DNA of 38,776 nt from Phenylobacterium sp. (GCF_024508875.1 NZ_JANINU010000120.1:1-38776), one strand, 5' to 3'; counted from the stretch's first letter, positions 30,818 to 38,776 are shown. The notes: generated by a model from the sequence alone, not told the origin. A program made the numbers and translations.

Positions 30818-31831
30818 CTAGTGGAGCGTGGAGGTCGCCGCCTCTGGGCGGGCGGCGCCGCCACGCGGAATGGACAGGACGAGCGCGGACCCCTCGGAAT
30901 CCGCCCGCAGGGCCACCGCGGCGCCCAGTTGCTCGGTCATGGCCCGCAGCAGGTAGCCATTGGTGACCGACACCAGCATGCCCTCGCCTTCCCCTCCCAC
31001 GCCGGAGATGGCCACCTCGGCCTGGCGGGCCCGGGCGTCGAAGCGGATGCGCAGGATCCCGGCGACCTCGGCCGTCAGCAGGGTGTCGATGCACTCGGCC
31101 AGCGCGACCCCGAGCGACGTCGCCTCCTCCACGCCCAGCCGCAGGCCGGACGGCTGGACCAGCACGCGGTCGGCGGGCTGCTCGCGGGCCGTGCAGACAG
31201 CGCGGGCCAGGGCCGCGGCAAACGCATCGAAATCGACCGACTCGCGGCCGCGGCCGCCAAGTTCGAGGTGCACGCGGGAAATCAGCAGGGTGCGTTCCAT
31301 GGCGCGCTTCAGGCCGTCCGCCACCTGGGGCTCGGGCTCGCCCTTGGCCTGCAGCGCCAGCACGCCCGCCACCAGCCGCATGTGGTGGCTCATCCGTTCG
31401 TTCAGTTCGCGGAACAGGCCCGCATGGCTCTCGGCGACGGCCTGAGCGCGGCCGAGCTCACCGGAGACCGACCGGAGCGCCCCGGTCAGGCCCGTGATGA
31501 CGATGATCGCAACCGCGCACGTGACGGCGAAGAACACGAAGGCCGTCAGGATCTGGGGCGTCACCTTCCAGGCATAGGCGGGCTCGACGAAGACCCAGAA
31601 CGCCAGAACGCCGGAGACGACCGCAGCCACCGTCGCCTGACGGCGCCCGAAGGCGTAGGCCGACAGGATCACGGCGGGATAGAAGGCGGAATAGGCCAGG
31701 CCGCCGCCGAGGACGGGCTGCATCGGCAGGCGCACGAAGAACGCGACGGCGACGAGCACGCCAGTCCAAAGCCACGGTGACCCCAGTGCGCGAAGCCGCG
31801 CGGGAAGTTGATCGGAAAGCCGGGAGAGCAT
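30818..31831 (-). CDS. DUF4118 membrane protein with degenerate HWE/HisKA_2-type kinase domain
   Basis: A 337-aa inner-membrane protein. Four hydrophobic segments (about 20-115: LWTGVLVAVAFFV, AFYPAVILSAYAF, VAAVVSGVLAFWVFV, ILTAFVFFAVTCAVAII) form a DUF4118 sensor. A helix leads into LFRELNERMSHHMRLVAG, which aligns with the ELNHRVKNNL phospho-acceptor box of HWE/HisKA_2 kinases, but Glu145 replaces the His. The later ATPase region (LGVALAECIDTLLTAEVAG) keeps the Glu of the N-box but has no Asn, and the G-boxes are weak. It is probably a pseudokinase that signals by binding partners, or a phosphatase-like sensor. Divergent from a 57-aa gene. Confidence 0.82.
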   Translation of the reverse strand: MLSRLSDQLPARLRALGSPWLWTGVLVAVAFFVRLPMQPVLGGGLAYSAFYPAVILSAYAFGRRQATVAAVVSGVLAFWVFVEPAYAWKVTPQILTAFVFFAVTCAVAIIVITGLTGALRSVSGELGRAQAVAESHAGLFRELNERMSHHMRLVAGVLALQAKGEPEPQVADGLKRAMERTLLISRVHLELGGRGRESVDFDAFAAALARAVCTAREQPADRVLVQPSGLRLGVEEATSLGVALAECIDTLLTAEVAGILRIRFDARARQAEVAISGVGGEGEGMLVSVTNGYLLRAMTEQLGAAVALRADSEGSALVLSIPRGGAARPEAATSTLH

Positions 31832-31894
31832 GCGACGGGTCTAGCACAAGCCCGCGGGCCGTGCTTGAGCAAAGGACATACCAAGGTGCGGGCC

Positions 31895-32068
31895 ATGAAC
31901 GACCGGGACGTCTATCTGAAGCTGTCGGCGATCGCCGAGGAACTGCTCGGCCTGTCGCAACAGGCCGACTCGATGATCGGCCAGACCGCCCTGCACACGG
32001 CCGCCGTGACCCTGGCGGGGACGGCCAAGGCGGTCTACGACCACTGCCTCGGCGGAGAAGAGCACTAA
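31895..32068 (+). CDS. Small hypothetical protein
   Basis: A 57-aa soluble helical protein from ATG 31895, with AAGGTG about 8 bases upstream; an extension to 31808 overlaps the divergent kinase-like gene. MNDRDVYLKLSAIAEELLGL then TALHTAAVTLAGTAKAVYDH suggests two amphipathic helices. No family recognised. It is divergent from the degenerate kinase with only 63 bp between them, so shared regulation or a physical partnership is possible but unproven. Confidence 0.6.
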   Translation: MNDRDVYLKLSAIAEELLGLSQQADSMIGQTALHTAAVTLAGTAKAVYDHCLGGEEH

Positions 32069-32158
32069 GGCGCCCGGCCCCTGCGCACAGGCCGGCCGGT
32101 CGCGGAGGAACGCGTGCGCAGGCTGGCTCCGGCGGAAATCGGCCGCTAGCTTCGCAGC

Positions 32159-33796
32159 ATGAAAGCCGCCTTGTTCGCCGCCGCCGCGACCGTCGCCCTG
32201 ACGGCCGGCCCCGCCCTCGCCCAGAACCTGTGGATCTCGGGCGGGCCCATATACACCGGCGTGGCCGACCACCCGACAGCCGAGGTGGTCGTGGTGCAGG
32301 ACGGCCGGATCACCTTCGTGGGCGATCCGAAGACGGTGCGCCTGAAGCTCAATCCCGGCACCGAGACGATCGACCTGAAGGGCGCAGCCCTGTTCCCCGG
32401 CTTCACCGACGCCCACGCGCACCTGCGCGGCATCGGCGAGCGCGAGCTATCGCTGAACCTGGAAGGCGCCCAGTCCGCCGCCGAGGCCGCGGAGCGCGTG
32501 AAGACCTATCTGGCGACCCGCAAGCCGAGCGGACCGGTGTGGGGCCGCGGCTGGATCGAGACCGGCTGGCCCGAAGGCCGGTTCCTGAGCCGTGAGGACG
32601 TCGATGCCTTCTCGACCGGGCAACCCGTCCTGCTGGTGCGCGCCGACGGCCACGCGCTGGTGGCCAACACGGCGGCGCTGAAGGCAGCCGGCATCGACGA
32701 GACGACCAAGGCGCCGGCGGGCGGCGAGATCCTGAAGGGCCCCGACGGCAAGCTGACCGGCATGCTGGTGGACAACGCGATGGCGCTGGTGAGGAAACTG
32801 CAGCTCCCGCCGACCGAAGCCGATCGGCGCGCCGCCTTCGACGCAGCGTTCAAGGTGGAGGCTGCCTACGGCTGGACCGGCGTCCACTCCATGAGCGTCG
32901 ATTGGAAGGACGTCGGCCTGCTGGAGGCGCTCAACGCCGAGGGCAAGACGCCGCTGCGGGTCTACAACGCCGTGGACGCCGACCAGGCCGGGCCGCTGTT
33001 CGCCGGCGGGCCGCGCGCCACGAAGGACGGGCGGATCACCACCCGGGCCATCAAGTTGTACGAGGACGGAGCCCTGGGCTCGCGCGGGGCGGCGCTGTTC
33101 GAGCCCTATGCCGATGCGCCCGGGACGAGCGGCCTGGTGCGCACGCCGCCGGAGACGATGCGCGCGGCCATGACCAAGGCGAAGAAGGCCGGCATCCAGG
33201 TGGCCAGCCACGCGATCGGCGACCGCGGGAACGCCAACGTGCTCGACCTCTACGCCGAGCAGGGCGTGGACGGCCTGCGCTGGCGGATCGAGCATTCGCA
33301 GATCGTGCGGCCCGCCGACATCCCGCGCTTCGCCAAGCTGGGCGTGATCGCCTCAATGCAGCCCAGCCACGCCATCGGCGACCTGCACTTCGCCCCCGCC
33401 CGCCTGGGGGAACAGCGGCTGAACGGCGCCTATGCCTGGGAGAGCTTCCTGAAGTCCGGCGCCGTTGTTGTGGGCGGCTCGGATGCGCCGGTGGAGCGGG
33501 GCGACGCGCTGGTGGAATTCTATGCGGCGGTGGCGCGCAAGGACCTCAAGGGCTTCTCCGCGGCCGACTGGCATCCGGAAGAGGCGCTGAGCCGGGCCGA
33601 GGCGCTGAAGCTGTTCACGTCGAGCGCCGCCTACGCGCGGTTCGCCGAAAAGGAGCTGGGGACCCTCGAGCCTGGCAAGCGCGCGGACCTCTCGGCCTTC
33701 TCCGTCGACCTGATGACCGCGCCCGAGGCGGAAATCCCGAAGGGCCACGCCGTGCTGACGATCGTGGACGGCAAGGTGGTCTATCGCCGGCCCTGA
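32159..33796 (+). CDS. Secreted amidohydrolase, YtcJ-type
   Basis: A 545-aa amidohydrolase of the YtcJ/Amidohydro_3 type. ATG 32159 begins a clean signal peptide (MKAALFAAAATVALTAGPAL, then AQN), although no good ribosome-binding site is seen. Metal ligands: His86-x-His88 (GFTDAHAHLRG), a likely Lys in RAIKLYEDGALGSRGAA, His in VASHAIGDRGN and RIEHSQIV, and Asp in VGGSDAPVE. KLFTSSAAYARFAEKELGTL and GKRADLSAFSVD are typical C-terminal YtcJ blocks. The natural substrate of this family is generally unknown; some members hydrolyse N-substituted amino acids or formamides. It is the third secreted amidohydrolase in the window. Confidence 0.93.
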   Translation: MKAALFAAAATVALTAGPALAQNLWISGGPIYTGVADHPTAEVVVVQDGRITFVGDPKTVRLKLNPGTETIDLKGAALFPGFTDAHAHLRGIGERELSLNLEGAQSAAEAAERVKTYLATRKPSGPVWGRGWIETGWPEGRFLSREDVDAFSTGQPVLLVRADGHALVANTAALKAAGIDETTKAPAGGEILKGPDGKLTGMLVDNAMALVRKLQLPPTEADRRAAFDAAFKVEAAYGWTGVHSMSVDWKDVGLLEALNAEGKTPLRVYNAVDADQAGPLFAGGPRATKDGRITTRAIKLYEDGALGSRGAALFEPYADAPGTSGLVRTPPETMRAAMTKAKKAGIQVASHAIGDRGNANVLDLYAEQGVDGLRWRIEHSQIVRPADIPRFAKLGVIASMQPSHAIGDLHFAPARLGEQRLNGAYAWESFLKSGAVVVGGSDAPVERGDALVEFYAAVARKDLKGFSAADWHPEEALSRAEALKLFTSSAAYARFAEKELGTLEPGKRADLSAFSVDLMTAPEAEIPKGHAVLTIVDGKVVYRRP

Positions 33797-33846
33797 CGCG
33801 CGGGCCTCAGGGCGTCCACTGCGCGAGCGGGTTGACGAGGTCCAGG

Positions 33847-35364
33847 CTAAGCGCCCCGGCAGCACAGCGGCTGAAGCATGGCCCGGAGCCAGCCGGTGGC
33901 GTCGCAGACTTGATCGCGGAAGAGCAAGGCCAGCAGCGCCAGGATCCCAACCCAGACGAGCACACCCAGGACCCGCGCCACGACACGGTAGAGGGGCGTA
34001 CGCTGAACCGAGCCGGTGAAGCGCTTCAGGGTCCTGGGCCGGTAGTTCGCCTCCGCGGACTCCATCCGCGTCCGCGCCGCCCAGGACAGCTCGTAGGGCT
34101 TGGTCGGCCCGTGGCGGTCGCGGTAGCCGGTGAGGAAGCCCAGGAAGTCGAAGGCCCAGGGCGGCAGCGCCCGGCCCGCCTTGTCGATCCGCCAGTCGGC
34201 GAAAGGGGTGCGCTCGGACTTGGCCTTCGCCAGCTCGGAATTGCCGCCCCACTCGAACTTCAGCCCCGCGCGCAAGGCGCCCACGGCCACCCAGACGAGG
34301 GCGCCCGACGACAGGCCGCGCTCCGGGTTGCCGCCGCCGACCGATCCGTGGCCGCCCGGGAACCAGCACTGTTGGAACGGGCGGTCCCAGGGCTGCACGA
34401 AGCCGGGGCGATCGGCGTAGTCGATCTGAAGCCCGTTGTTGATAGCCCACTCACCGTTCAGCCGGTCGATGTTGGTCACCTCGGTGATGTCGAAGACCTT
34501 GCGGTCTTCGTCGAGCGCGCAGGCGTGCCGCAGCGACGAAATCAGCGAACTCGCTCGCGTGTCGTGGAACCGGTACTTGCGGTTCAGCAGCCGGGAGAGG
34601 ATGGGGATCGAGGGCGGCAGGCCCAGAGAACCGACCGTGTCCCACAGCCCCACGTACATCATGCGGTAGATTTCGAGCGGCGGAGGCTCAGGCGGCGGAA
34701 CCTCCTTCTCGGCGCCTTCGGAATCCACCTGGCTCATGCGGATGGCGCGCCGGGCCCAGACGTCGGGCGGATGGCCCGACGCGTCGCGGGCGGTGTCGAG
34801 CGGAGCCTCCGAGAGGTCCTCCGGGCCGGTGGCGATCGGCCGGCCCGTACCGGGCACGCGGGCGCCGTAGCTGGCGCGAAAGTTGATCAGCTCGGAGTCG
34901 GACGGGGCGGCCTTGCTGCGGTAGAGGCGCAGCGCCTCCGGGATCTGCTCGAAGCAGTCGCGCCGGACGATGCCGCACTTGCGGATCAGCCCGACCAGGC
35001 TGCGGGCCGTATAGGCGCCGCGGCTGAAGCCGAAGACGAAGATTTCGTCGCCGGGCTCGTAGTTCAGGACCAGGAAGCGGTAGGCGGTCTCGATCTTCTC
35101 GTCGATGCCGCGGCCCAAGGCCCCGCCGAGGAGGCCGACCAGGCGGTCCACCAGGGGCGAGACCCCCGTCGAGACCCCGACGCCGGCATCGTAGAACACC
35201 ACCTGCGCGCGCCCGTCCCAGCCCTCGCGCGAGACGCATTTGGCCAGCCGGGCCACGTTCGTGAGGCTGGGCATCCGCAGGTCGTTCCAGGTGCCGTCGC
35301 AGAAGACGGCGAGCCGCTTGCGGTTGTCGCGCGGGACCCGCGCGGTCGTCCTTGCTGCAGGCAT
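33847..35364 (-). CDS. DUF2235 alpha/beta-hydrolase with C-terminal membrane anchor
   Basis: A 505-aa protein. GGAGGGGG lies 5 bases before ATG 35364; a start at 35391 would skip this site. The N-terminal KRLAVFCDGTWNDL is the DUF2235 opening. The nucleophile elbow is FVFGFSRGAYTARSLVG (G-F-S-R-G), shared with T6SS phospholipase effectors of the Tle1 type. VGLWDTVGSLG and WFPGGHGSVGGG are further conserved family blocks that supply active-site Asp and His. Near the C-terminus one membrane helix (VARVLGVLVWVGILALLALL) suggests a membrane-bound lipase. No T6SS genes are nearby, so an effector role is unsupported; an endogenous phospholipase is likelier. Confidence 0.85.
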   Translation of the reverse strand: MPAARTTARVPRDNRKRLAVFCDGTWNDLRMPSLTNVARLAKCVSREGWDGRAQVVFYDAGVGVSTGVSPLVDRLVGLLGGALGRGIDEKIETAYRFLVLNYEPGDEIFVFGFSRGAYTARSLVGLIRKCGIVRRDCFEQIPEALRLYRSKAAPSDSELINFRASYGARVPGTGRPIATGPEDLSEAPLDTARDASGHPPDVWARRAIRMSQVDSEGAEKEVPPPEPPPLEIYRMMYVGLWDTVGSLGLPPSIPILSRLLNRKYRFHDTRASSLISSLRHACALDEDRKVFDITEVTNIDRLNGEWAINNGLQIDYADRPGFVQPWDRPFQQCWFPGGHGSVGGGNPERGLSSGALVWVAVGALRAGLKFEWGGNSELAKAKSERTPFADWRIDKAGRALPPWAFDFLGFLTGYRDRHGPTKPYELSWAARTRMESAEANYRPRTLKRFTGSVQRTPLYRVVARVLGVLVWVGILALLALLFRDQVCDATGWLRAMLQPLCCRGA

Positions 35365-35508
35365 CGGAGCCCCCTCCGCCAAACCCGTCACACCCTAGGT
35401 TGTCGGATAACTCTGTTCAACCTTGATCGAGCAGCGTCGGGAACGCCACGCAACCGCAGCGTCCGTCGCGGGTTTGGGCAGCGCACAATTCTCAACCCGG
35501 AGAGCGCG

Positions 35509-36006
35509 ATGACCGACCGAATGACCGACGCCGAAGTCCAGGATCGCCTGTGGAAGGCCGTGGACGATCACCACACCGGCATGCTGGGCCTGACGCACGA
35601 CAGCCACCACTTCCAGCCGATGACCGCCTTCGTGGAGAAGGACACGAACACGCTGTGGTTCTTCACGCGCGATGACACCGACCTGGCGCAAGCGGTGGCG
35701 GCGGGCGCCGGCGCGGACGCCGCGTTCATATTCCTGGACCGCAAGCTGCAGGCCTGCATCGATGGGCGGCTGACCCGCGCGCACGACCGCGAACGCATCG
35801 ACCGCTACTGGAACGCCCATGTGGCGGCCTGGTACCCCGAGGGCAAGGACGATCCGCACCTGACCCTGCTGCGGCTGGACGTGTCGGAGGCGGCGGTGTG
35901 GATCACCGAGGGTGGCCTGCTGAAGTACGCCTTCGAGGTGGCCAAGGCGAACACGTCCAAGACGACGCCGGACGTCGGCGAGCGGCGGGACCTCAACTTC
36001 CACTAG
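35509..36006 (+). CDS. Pyridoxamine 5'-phosphate oxidase-like general stress protein
   Basis: A 165-aa cytoplasmic split-barrel flavoprotein of the general stress protein 26 type. GGAGAG lies just before ATG 35509. TGMLGLTHDSHHFQPMTAFV and TLWFFTRDDTDLAQAV match the FMN-binding core of this family. AAFIFLDRKLQACIDGRLTR and HVAAWYPEGKDDPHLTLLRL are later conserved blocks. Such proteins bind FMN and are often induced by stress; the reaction is unclear. The upstream region has GGAAC (35440-35444) and a CGTC about 15 bp on, near but not at the spacing for the alphaproteobacterial stress sigma factor EcfG. Confidence 0.85.
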   Translation: MTDRMTDAEVQDRLWKAVDDHHTGMLGLTHDSHHFQPMTAFVEKDTNTLWFFTRDDTDLAQAVAAGAGADAAFIFLDRKLQACIDGRLTRAHDRERIDRYWNAHVAAWYPEGKDDPHLTLLRLDVSEAAVWITEGGLLKYAFEVAKANTSKTTPDVGERRDLNFH

Positions 36007-36110
36007 ATGCAGGCGGCGGAGCGGCGGCGCGAGGAACTCGGCCGTCGCTTCCCGCTCTCACAATCAATGCCGAACCGATTCGGCCGCGTCGACCCATCCA
36101 AGCTATAGTT

Positions 36111-36128
36111 GCGTCGACTATCCGACGC
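36111..36128. promoter_or_regulatory. Dyad GCGTCG-N6-CGACGC upstream of Crp/Fnr gene
   Basis: A perfect 6+6 inverted repeat with a 6-bp spacer about 145 bp before the regulator gene. Its GTCG-N6-CGAC core is the same as in the second dyad at 36209-36224. A lone half-site (GCGTCGAC) also lies at 36086-36093. The layout matches Crp/Fnr-type operators, which have 5-N6-5 geometry. Confidence 0.55.
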
Positions 36129-36208
36129 CCGGCGCGGGCCGTGGTGACGTCTTATGTTAAACTCGCGCGTCCCAATCGAAGCTGAATTCATCACCGAGCG
36201 CCAGAAAG

Positions 36209-36224
36209 TGTCGAGTACTCGACA
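36209..36224. promoter_or_regulatory. Palindrome TGTCG-N6-CGACA upstream of Crp/Fnr gene
   Basis: A perfect 16-bp palindrome (TGTCGAGTACTCGACA) about 71 bp before the putative ATG 36288. TGTCG-N6-CGACA has the Crp/Fnr family geometry and resembles the known CooA-type variant of the CRP site. Probably the autoregulatory operator of the following gene. Confidence 0.65.
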
Positions 36225-36287
36225 GTCTTGTGGCCAAGGCGTCGATAACTTGAAACCCGAGCCGTGCTGCGGCGTTTCGAGTCCCCG

Positions 36288-36995
36288 ATGCAGAGGCCCG
36301 CACCCCTGTTACAGAACAGATTGCTAGACGCGCTTCCCGCTCAGGACCATGCGCTCGTCGCCCCCGGCCTAATCCAGGTCGAACTCGAGCGCGGACGGCT
36401 GCTGTACGATCCCGGCGATCCGATCGACTACGTTTACTTTCCGCATGATGGCGTCATCTCCCTGATGACGCTCATGGAGAACGGCGCGGCCATCGAGAGT
36501 TCGATGATCGGACCGGAGGGGGCCCTGGGCCTGATGGCGGCGGTGTCGCCCCGGCAATCCCTCTCGCGCGCCATCGTGCAGACGCCGCTGCGCGCCGCCC
36601 GCATCGCCGTAGAGCGGCTGCATGAAGCGTGGGAGAAGAGCGCGGCGCTTCGCGACCTGATCGACCGCCATACCGAGGCGCTCTACGGCCATTCAGTCCA
36701 GTCGGTGGCCTGCAACGCCCTGCACTCGGTGGAGGCGCGCTTCTGCCGCTGGCTTCTCACCTGCCACGATCGCATCTCGACCGACACCCTCGCCCTGACG
36801 CAGGAGTTCCTGGCGGACATGCTGGGCGTGCAGCGCACGACGGTCACGGCCGTCGCGCGCTCGCTGCAGGAGAAGGGCCTGATCCGGTATCGCCGCGGGG
36901 TGGTGGACATCGTCGACCGCGCGGGACTGCAGGCCATGACCTGCGAGTGCTACAGCGTGACCCGCAACCACTACCGGCGGCTGCTCGGGACCTGA
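36288..36995 (+). CDS. Crp/Fnr-family transcriptional regulator
   Basis: A 235-aa regulator from ATG 36288; GTG 36264 would give 243 aa, and neither has a strong ribosome-binding site. The N-terminal cyclic-nucleotide-binding fold spans about 15-140 (VELERGRLLYDPGDPIDYVY, PHDGVISLMTLMENG, MIGPEGALGLMAA). The winged helix is near the C-terminus (LTQEFLADMLGVQRTTVTAV, KGLIRYRRGVVDIVD). There is no N-terminal Cys cluster, so it is not an oxygen-sensing Fnr. It belongs to a broad alphaproteobacterial group with unknown ligand. Two GTCG-N6-CGAC dyads lie upstream and probably mediate autoregulation. An M13 peptidase gene follows after 123 bp. Confidence 0.9.
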   Translation: MQRPAPLLQNRLLDALPAQDHALVAPGLIQVELERGRLLYDPGDPIDYVYFPHDGVISLMTLMENGAAIESSMIGPEGALGLMAAVSPRQSLSRAIVQTPLRAARIAVERLHEAWEKSAALRDLIDRHTEALYGHSVQSVACNALHSVEARFCRWLLTCHDRISTDTLALTQEFLADMLGVQRTTVTAVARSLQEKGLIRYRRGVVDIVDRAGLQAMTCECYSVTRNHYRRLLGT

Positions 36996-37080
36996 ACCGC
37001 AGGCCGCAGAACGGCGCTCGCCGCTATCCTGTTGCATGGGATCGGTTTTCCTCGTTTGTTGCGCCCCCGATGGGGAGTTT

Positions 37081-37096
37081 GAGGCGCAGACGCCTC
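37081..37096 (+). other. Small leader hairpin before M13 peptidase gene
   Basis: GAGGCG caga CGCCTC, a perfect 6-bp stem with 4-base loop 22 bp before ATG 37119. It may influence translation or simply be chance; no T-run follows. Confidence 0.35.
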
Positions 37097-37118
37097 CGAC
37101 AAGTCGAGAAGAGACCCG

Positions 37119-38776
37119 ATGATTTCCGAAACGCGCAAAATCCTGCTGTCCGCCGGGGCGGCGGCCGCCCTCGTGTTCGCGGCCAATGCAACGCAGGCCC
37201 ATGAACAGCACGCCTGCGCCGACACCGCCTGCACGATGGAGCTGCTGTTCGCCGCCGACGCGCCTGCGAGCAGCGGCGCGATAGACCCGGCGTCGCTGAC
37301 CGCGCCGAGGTACGGGACCTGGGGCTTCGACGTCTCGGGCATGGACCGCAGCGTCAAACCGGGCGACGACTTCTTCAAGTTCGCCAACGGCAAGTGGGAC
37401 GAGCGCACCGAGATTCCGGCCGACCGCGTGCGCTACGGCAACTTCAACAAGCTGCGCGAACTGTCCGAGAACCGCATGCACGCGATCCTCGAAGACGCGG
37501 CCGCCGGCAAGCTGAGCGACCCCGACGCCGCCAAGATCGCCGCCGGCTATGCGGCGTTCATGGATGAGGCGCTGGCCGAGAAGCTGGACGCCAAGCCGCT
37601 GGCGCCCGAGCTGGCCCAGATCCGCAAGGTGAAGAGCAAGGACGAGTTCACCGCCCTCATGGGCAAGGCGAACACCAGCGGCTTCAGCTCGATCTTCCCG
37701 GTGGGCATCAGCATCGACGCCAAGGCGCCCACCAAGTACGCGGTGATGACCTTCAACGGCGGCCTGGGCCTGCCCGACCGCGACTACTACCTGCAGCCCA
37801 GCTTCGCCGAGAAGAAGGCGAAGTACGAAGCCTATGTGGCCCAGTTGCTGACGATGATCGGCTGGGAGACGCCGGCCGAGAGCGCCAAGGCCATCGTGGC
37901 CTTCGAGACGCAGCTCGCCGAGGCGAGCTGGACGCGCGTGGAGCGCCGCGACCGCGACAAGACCTACAACCCCATGAGCCCGGGCGAGCTCAACGCCTAC
38001 ACGCCCGGCTTCGACTGGAACCGCTACCTTGCCCAGACGGGGCTGCCGAAGGTCGAACGCCTGGTGGTGACGACCAACACCGCCTTCCCGAAGGTGGCGA
38101 AGGTCTATGCCGACACACCGCTCGAGACTCTGAAGGCCTGGCAGGCCTTCCACGTGGCCGACAGCGCCGCGCCCTACCTGTCGGACCGGTTCGTCCAGGC
38201 CAACTACGCCTTCCGCAACAAGGAGCTGGCCGGCCAGCCGCAGATCCAGGCGCGCTGGAAGCGGGCGGCGGCGTTCATGGACAACGCGATCGGCGAGTCC
38301 GTCGGCCGCGTGTACGTGGCTCGCTACTTCCCGCCGGAGTCGAAGGCCAAGATGGACGCCTTGGTGGGCGATATCCGCACGGCGCTGCACGCTCGCATCG
38401 AGAAGCTGGACTGGATGGGCCCGGACACCAAGCAGCGGGCGCTGGAGAAGCTGTCGAAGTTCACGGTGAAGATCGCCTACCCAGCGACCTGGCGCGACTA
38501 CGGCAGGCTGGAGCTGAAGAAGGACGACCTGTACGGCAACGTGGTGCGCGCCGGCGCCTTCGACTGGCAGCGCGACGTGGCGCGGCTGAACCAGCCGGTC
38601 GACAAGGCCGAGTGGGGCATGACACCGCAGACGGTGAACGCCTACTACAACTTCGCCAACAACGAGATCGTGTTCCCAGCGGCGATCCTGCAGCCGCCGT
38701 TCTTCGATCCCGATGCGGACCCGGCCATCAACTACGGCGGCATCGGCGGGGTGATCGGCCACGAGATCAGCCACGG
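37119..38776 (+). CDS. M13-family metallopeptidase (neprilysin/PepO-like), 3' end outside window
   Basis: The first 552 residues of a secreted zinc endopeptidase. ATG 37119 follows GAAGAGA. A signal peptide (RKILLSAGAAAALVFAANAT) ends near THAHE. The N-terminal M13 domain begins FDVSGMDRSVKPGDDFFKFA then NGKWDERTEIPADR, a well-known motif of bacterial M13 enzymes. PQTVNAYYNFANNEIVFPAA is the NAYYN substrate-backbone site. The window stops at HEISH (548-552), the HExxH zinc motif, so the third ligand Glu and C-terminal domain are not visible. It probably cuts short peptides in the periplasm, in line with the dipeptidase and amidohydrolases upstream. Two Cys (ADTACT region) near the mature N-terminus. 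Confidence 0.95.
   Translation, partial: MISETRKILLSAGAAAALVFAANATQAHEQHACADTACTMELLFAADAPASSGAIDPASLTAPRYGTWGFDVSGMDRSVKPGDDFFKFANGKWDERTEIPADRVRYGNFNKLRELSENRMHAILEDAAAGKLSDPDAAKIAAGYAAFMDEALAEKLDAKPLAPELAQIRKVKSKDEFTALMGKANTSGFSSIFPVGISIDAKAPTKYAVMTFNGGLGLPDRDYYLQPSFAEKKAKYEAYVAQLLTMIGWETPAESAKAIVAFETQLAEASWTRVERRDRDKTYNPMSPGELNAYTPGFDWNRYLAQTGLPKVERLVVTTNTAFPKVAKVYADTPLETLKAWQAFHVADSAAPYLSDRFVQANYAFRNKELAGQPQIQARWKRAAAFMDNAIGESVGRVYVARYFPPESKAKMDALVGDIRTALHARIEKLDWMGPDTKQRALEKLSKFTVKIAYPATWRDYGRLELKKDDLYGNVVRAGAFDWQRDVARLNQPVDKAEWGMTPQTVNAYYNFANNEIVFPAAILQPPFFDPDADPAINYGGIGGVIGHEISH

Noticed and set aside
33847..35364. DUF2235 protein as a type VI secretion effector
   Set aside because: No VgrG, Hcp, PAAR, adaptor or immunity-like gene is in the window, and a C-terminal membrane helix fits a resident enzyme better.
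35440..35463. EcfG-type stress promoter (GGAAC ... CGTC) before the general stress protein
   Set aside because: Spacing is about 15 bp to the nearest CGTC and 19 bp to the next, against the expected 16-17, and the last base differs from CGTT. Kept only as a remark.
32902..36006. 1034-aa plus-strand open frame through the YtcJ, DUF2235 and stress-protein genes
   Set aside because: It is a fusion of a shadow frame with the true small stress-protein gene at its end; the first 870 residues are low-complexity and conflict with two well-supported genes.
36693..38774. 693-aa minus-strand open frame opposite the M13 peptidase gene
   Set aside because: Shadow of high-GC third positions. The plus strand encodes a clear M13 peptidase with signal peptide, NAYYN and HEISH; the minus product is Val/Gly/Arg/His-rich with no domain.
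1..38776. CRISPR arrays, rRNA, transposases, prophage genes
   Set aside because: No regularly spaced direct repeats, no conserved rRNA or tRNA segments, and no transposase- or integrase-like protein was seen on either strand.

Overview
This is a high-GC (roughly 68-70%) alphaproteobacterial chromosome segment. Large TonB-dependent receptors, RcnB-like and DUF2277 proteins, an HWE-type kinase relative, many secreted amidohydrolases and a CtrA-like half-site all point to Caulobacterales, with Phenylobacterium or Caulobacter as the best guess. That placement is an inference from gene content, not a database match. I see no rRNA, tRNA, CRISPR array, transposase, integrase or phage gene.

Layout. 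(1) 1-8730: an acyl-CoA dehydrogenase cluster. One truncated and three complete ~400-aa paralogues are followed by a 362-aa small-subunit-like member, with a TonB receptor carrying a Gly/Gln/Pro-rich insert between them, and an intrinsic terminator at the end. The set looks like uptake plus beta-oxidation of a bulky, perhaps sterol-like or branched, substrate. (2) 8757-11673: a cupin/MFS exporter operon divergent from a LysR regulator. (3) 11834-15819: a second TonB receptor with an EF-hand-like loop, a winged-helix-like protein and a small secreted protein. (4) 15982-20635: a tandem SPOR-like protein, a 386-bp gap holding a candidate structured RNA, then a run of amidohydrolase, nitrobindin-like, UBP zinc-finger and DUF2188 genes. 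(5) 20632-25504: minus-strand small genes (DUF2277, lipoproteins, two-CxxC protein) and a coupled operon of amidohydrolase, M19-like dipeptidase, DsbA-like protein and lipoprotein. (6) 25808-28131: a glycosyltransferase, small proteins, a stand-alone DUF4118-like membrane protein and a long inverted-repeat element. (7) 28213-32068: a LuxR/alpha-beta-hydrolase fusion, an RcnB-like protein and a degenerate HWE-type kinase. (8) 32159-38776: a YtcJ-type amidohydrolase, a DUF2235 protein, a general stress FMN protein, a Crp/Fnr regulator with two dyads upstream, and a truncated M13 metallopeptidase.

How it fits together. Many products are exported and hydrolytic (three amidohydrolases, M19 and M13 peptidases) or serve uptake (two TonB receptors), which suits an oligotroph scavenging peptides and lipids. 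The least ordinary items are: the tandem-HTH LuxR protein fused to a hydrolase domain that appears catalytically dead, with a GC-rich dyad beside it; the DUF4118 kinase that has lost its phospho-acceptor His, plus its kinase-less relative nearby; the four-hairpin RNA candidate at 17399-17570; the paired GTCG-N6-CGAC dyads before the Crp/Fnr gene; and an 11-bp-periodic direct repeat before the RcnB-like gene.
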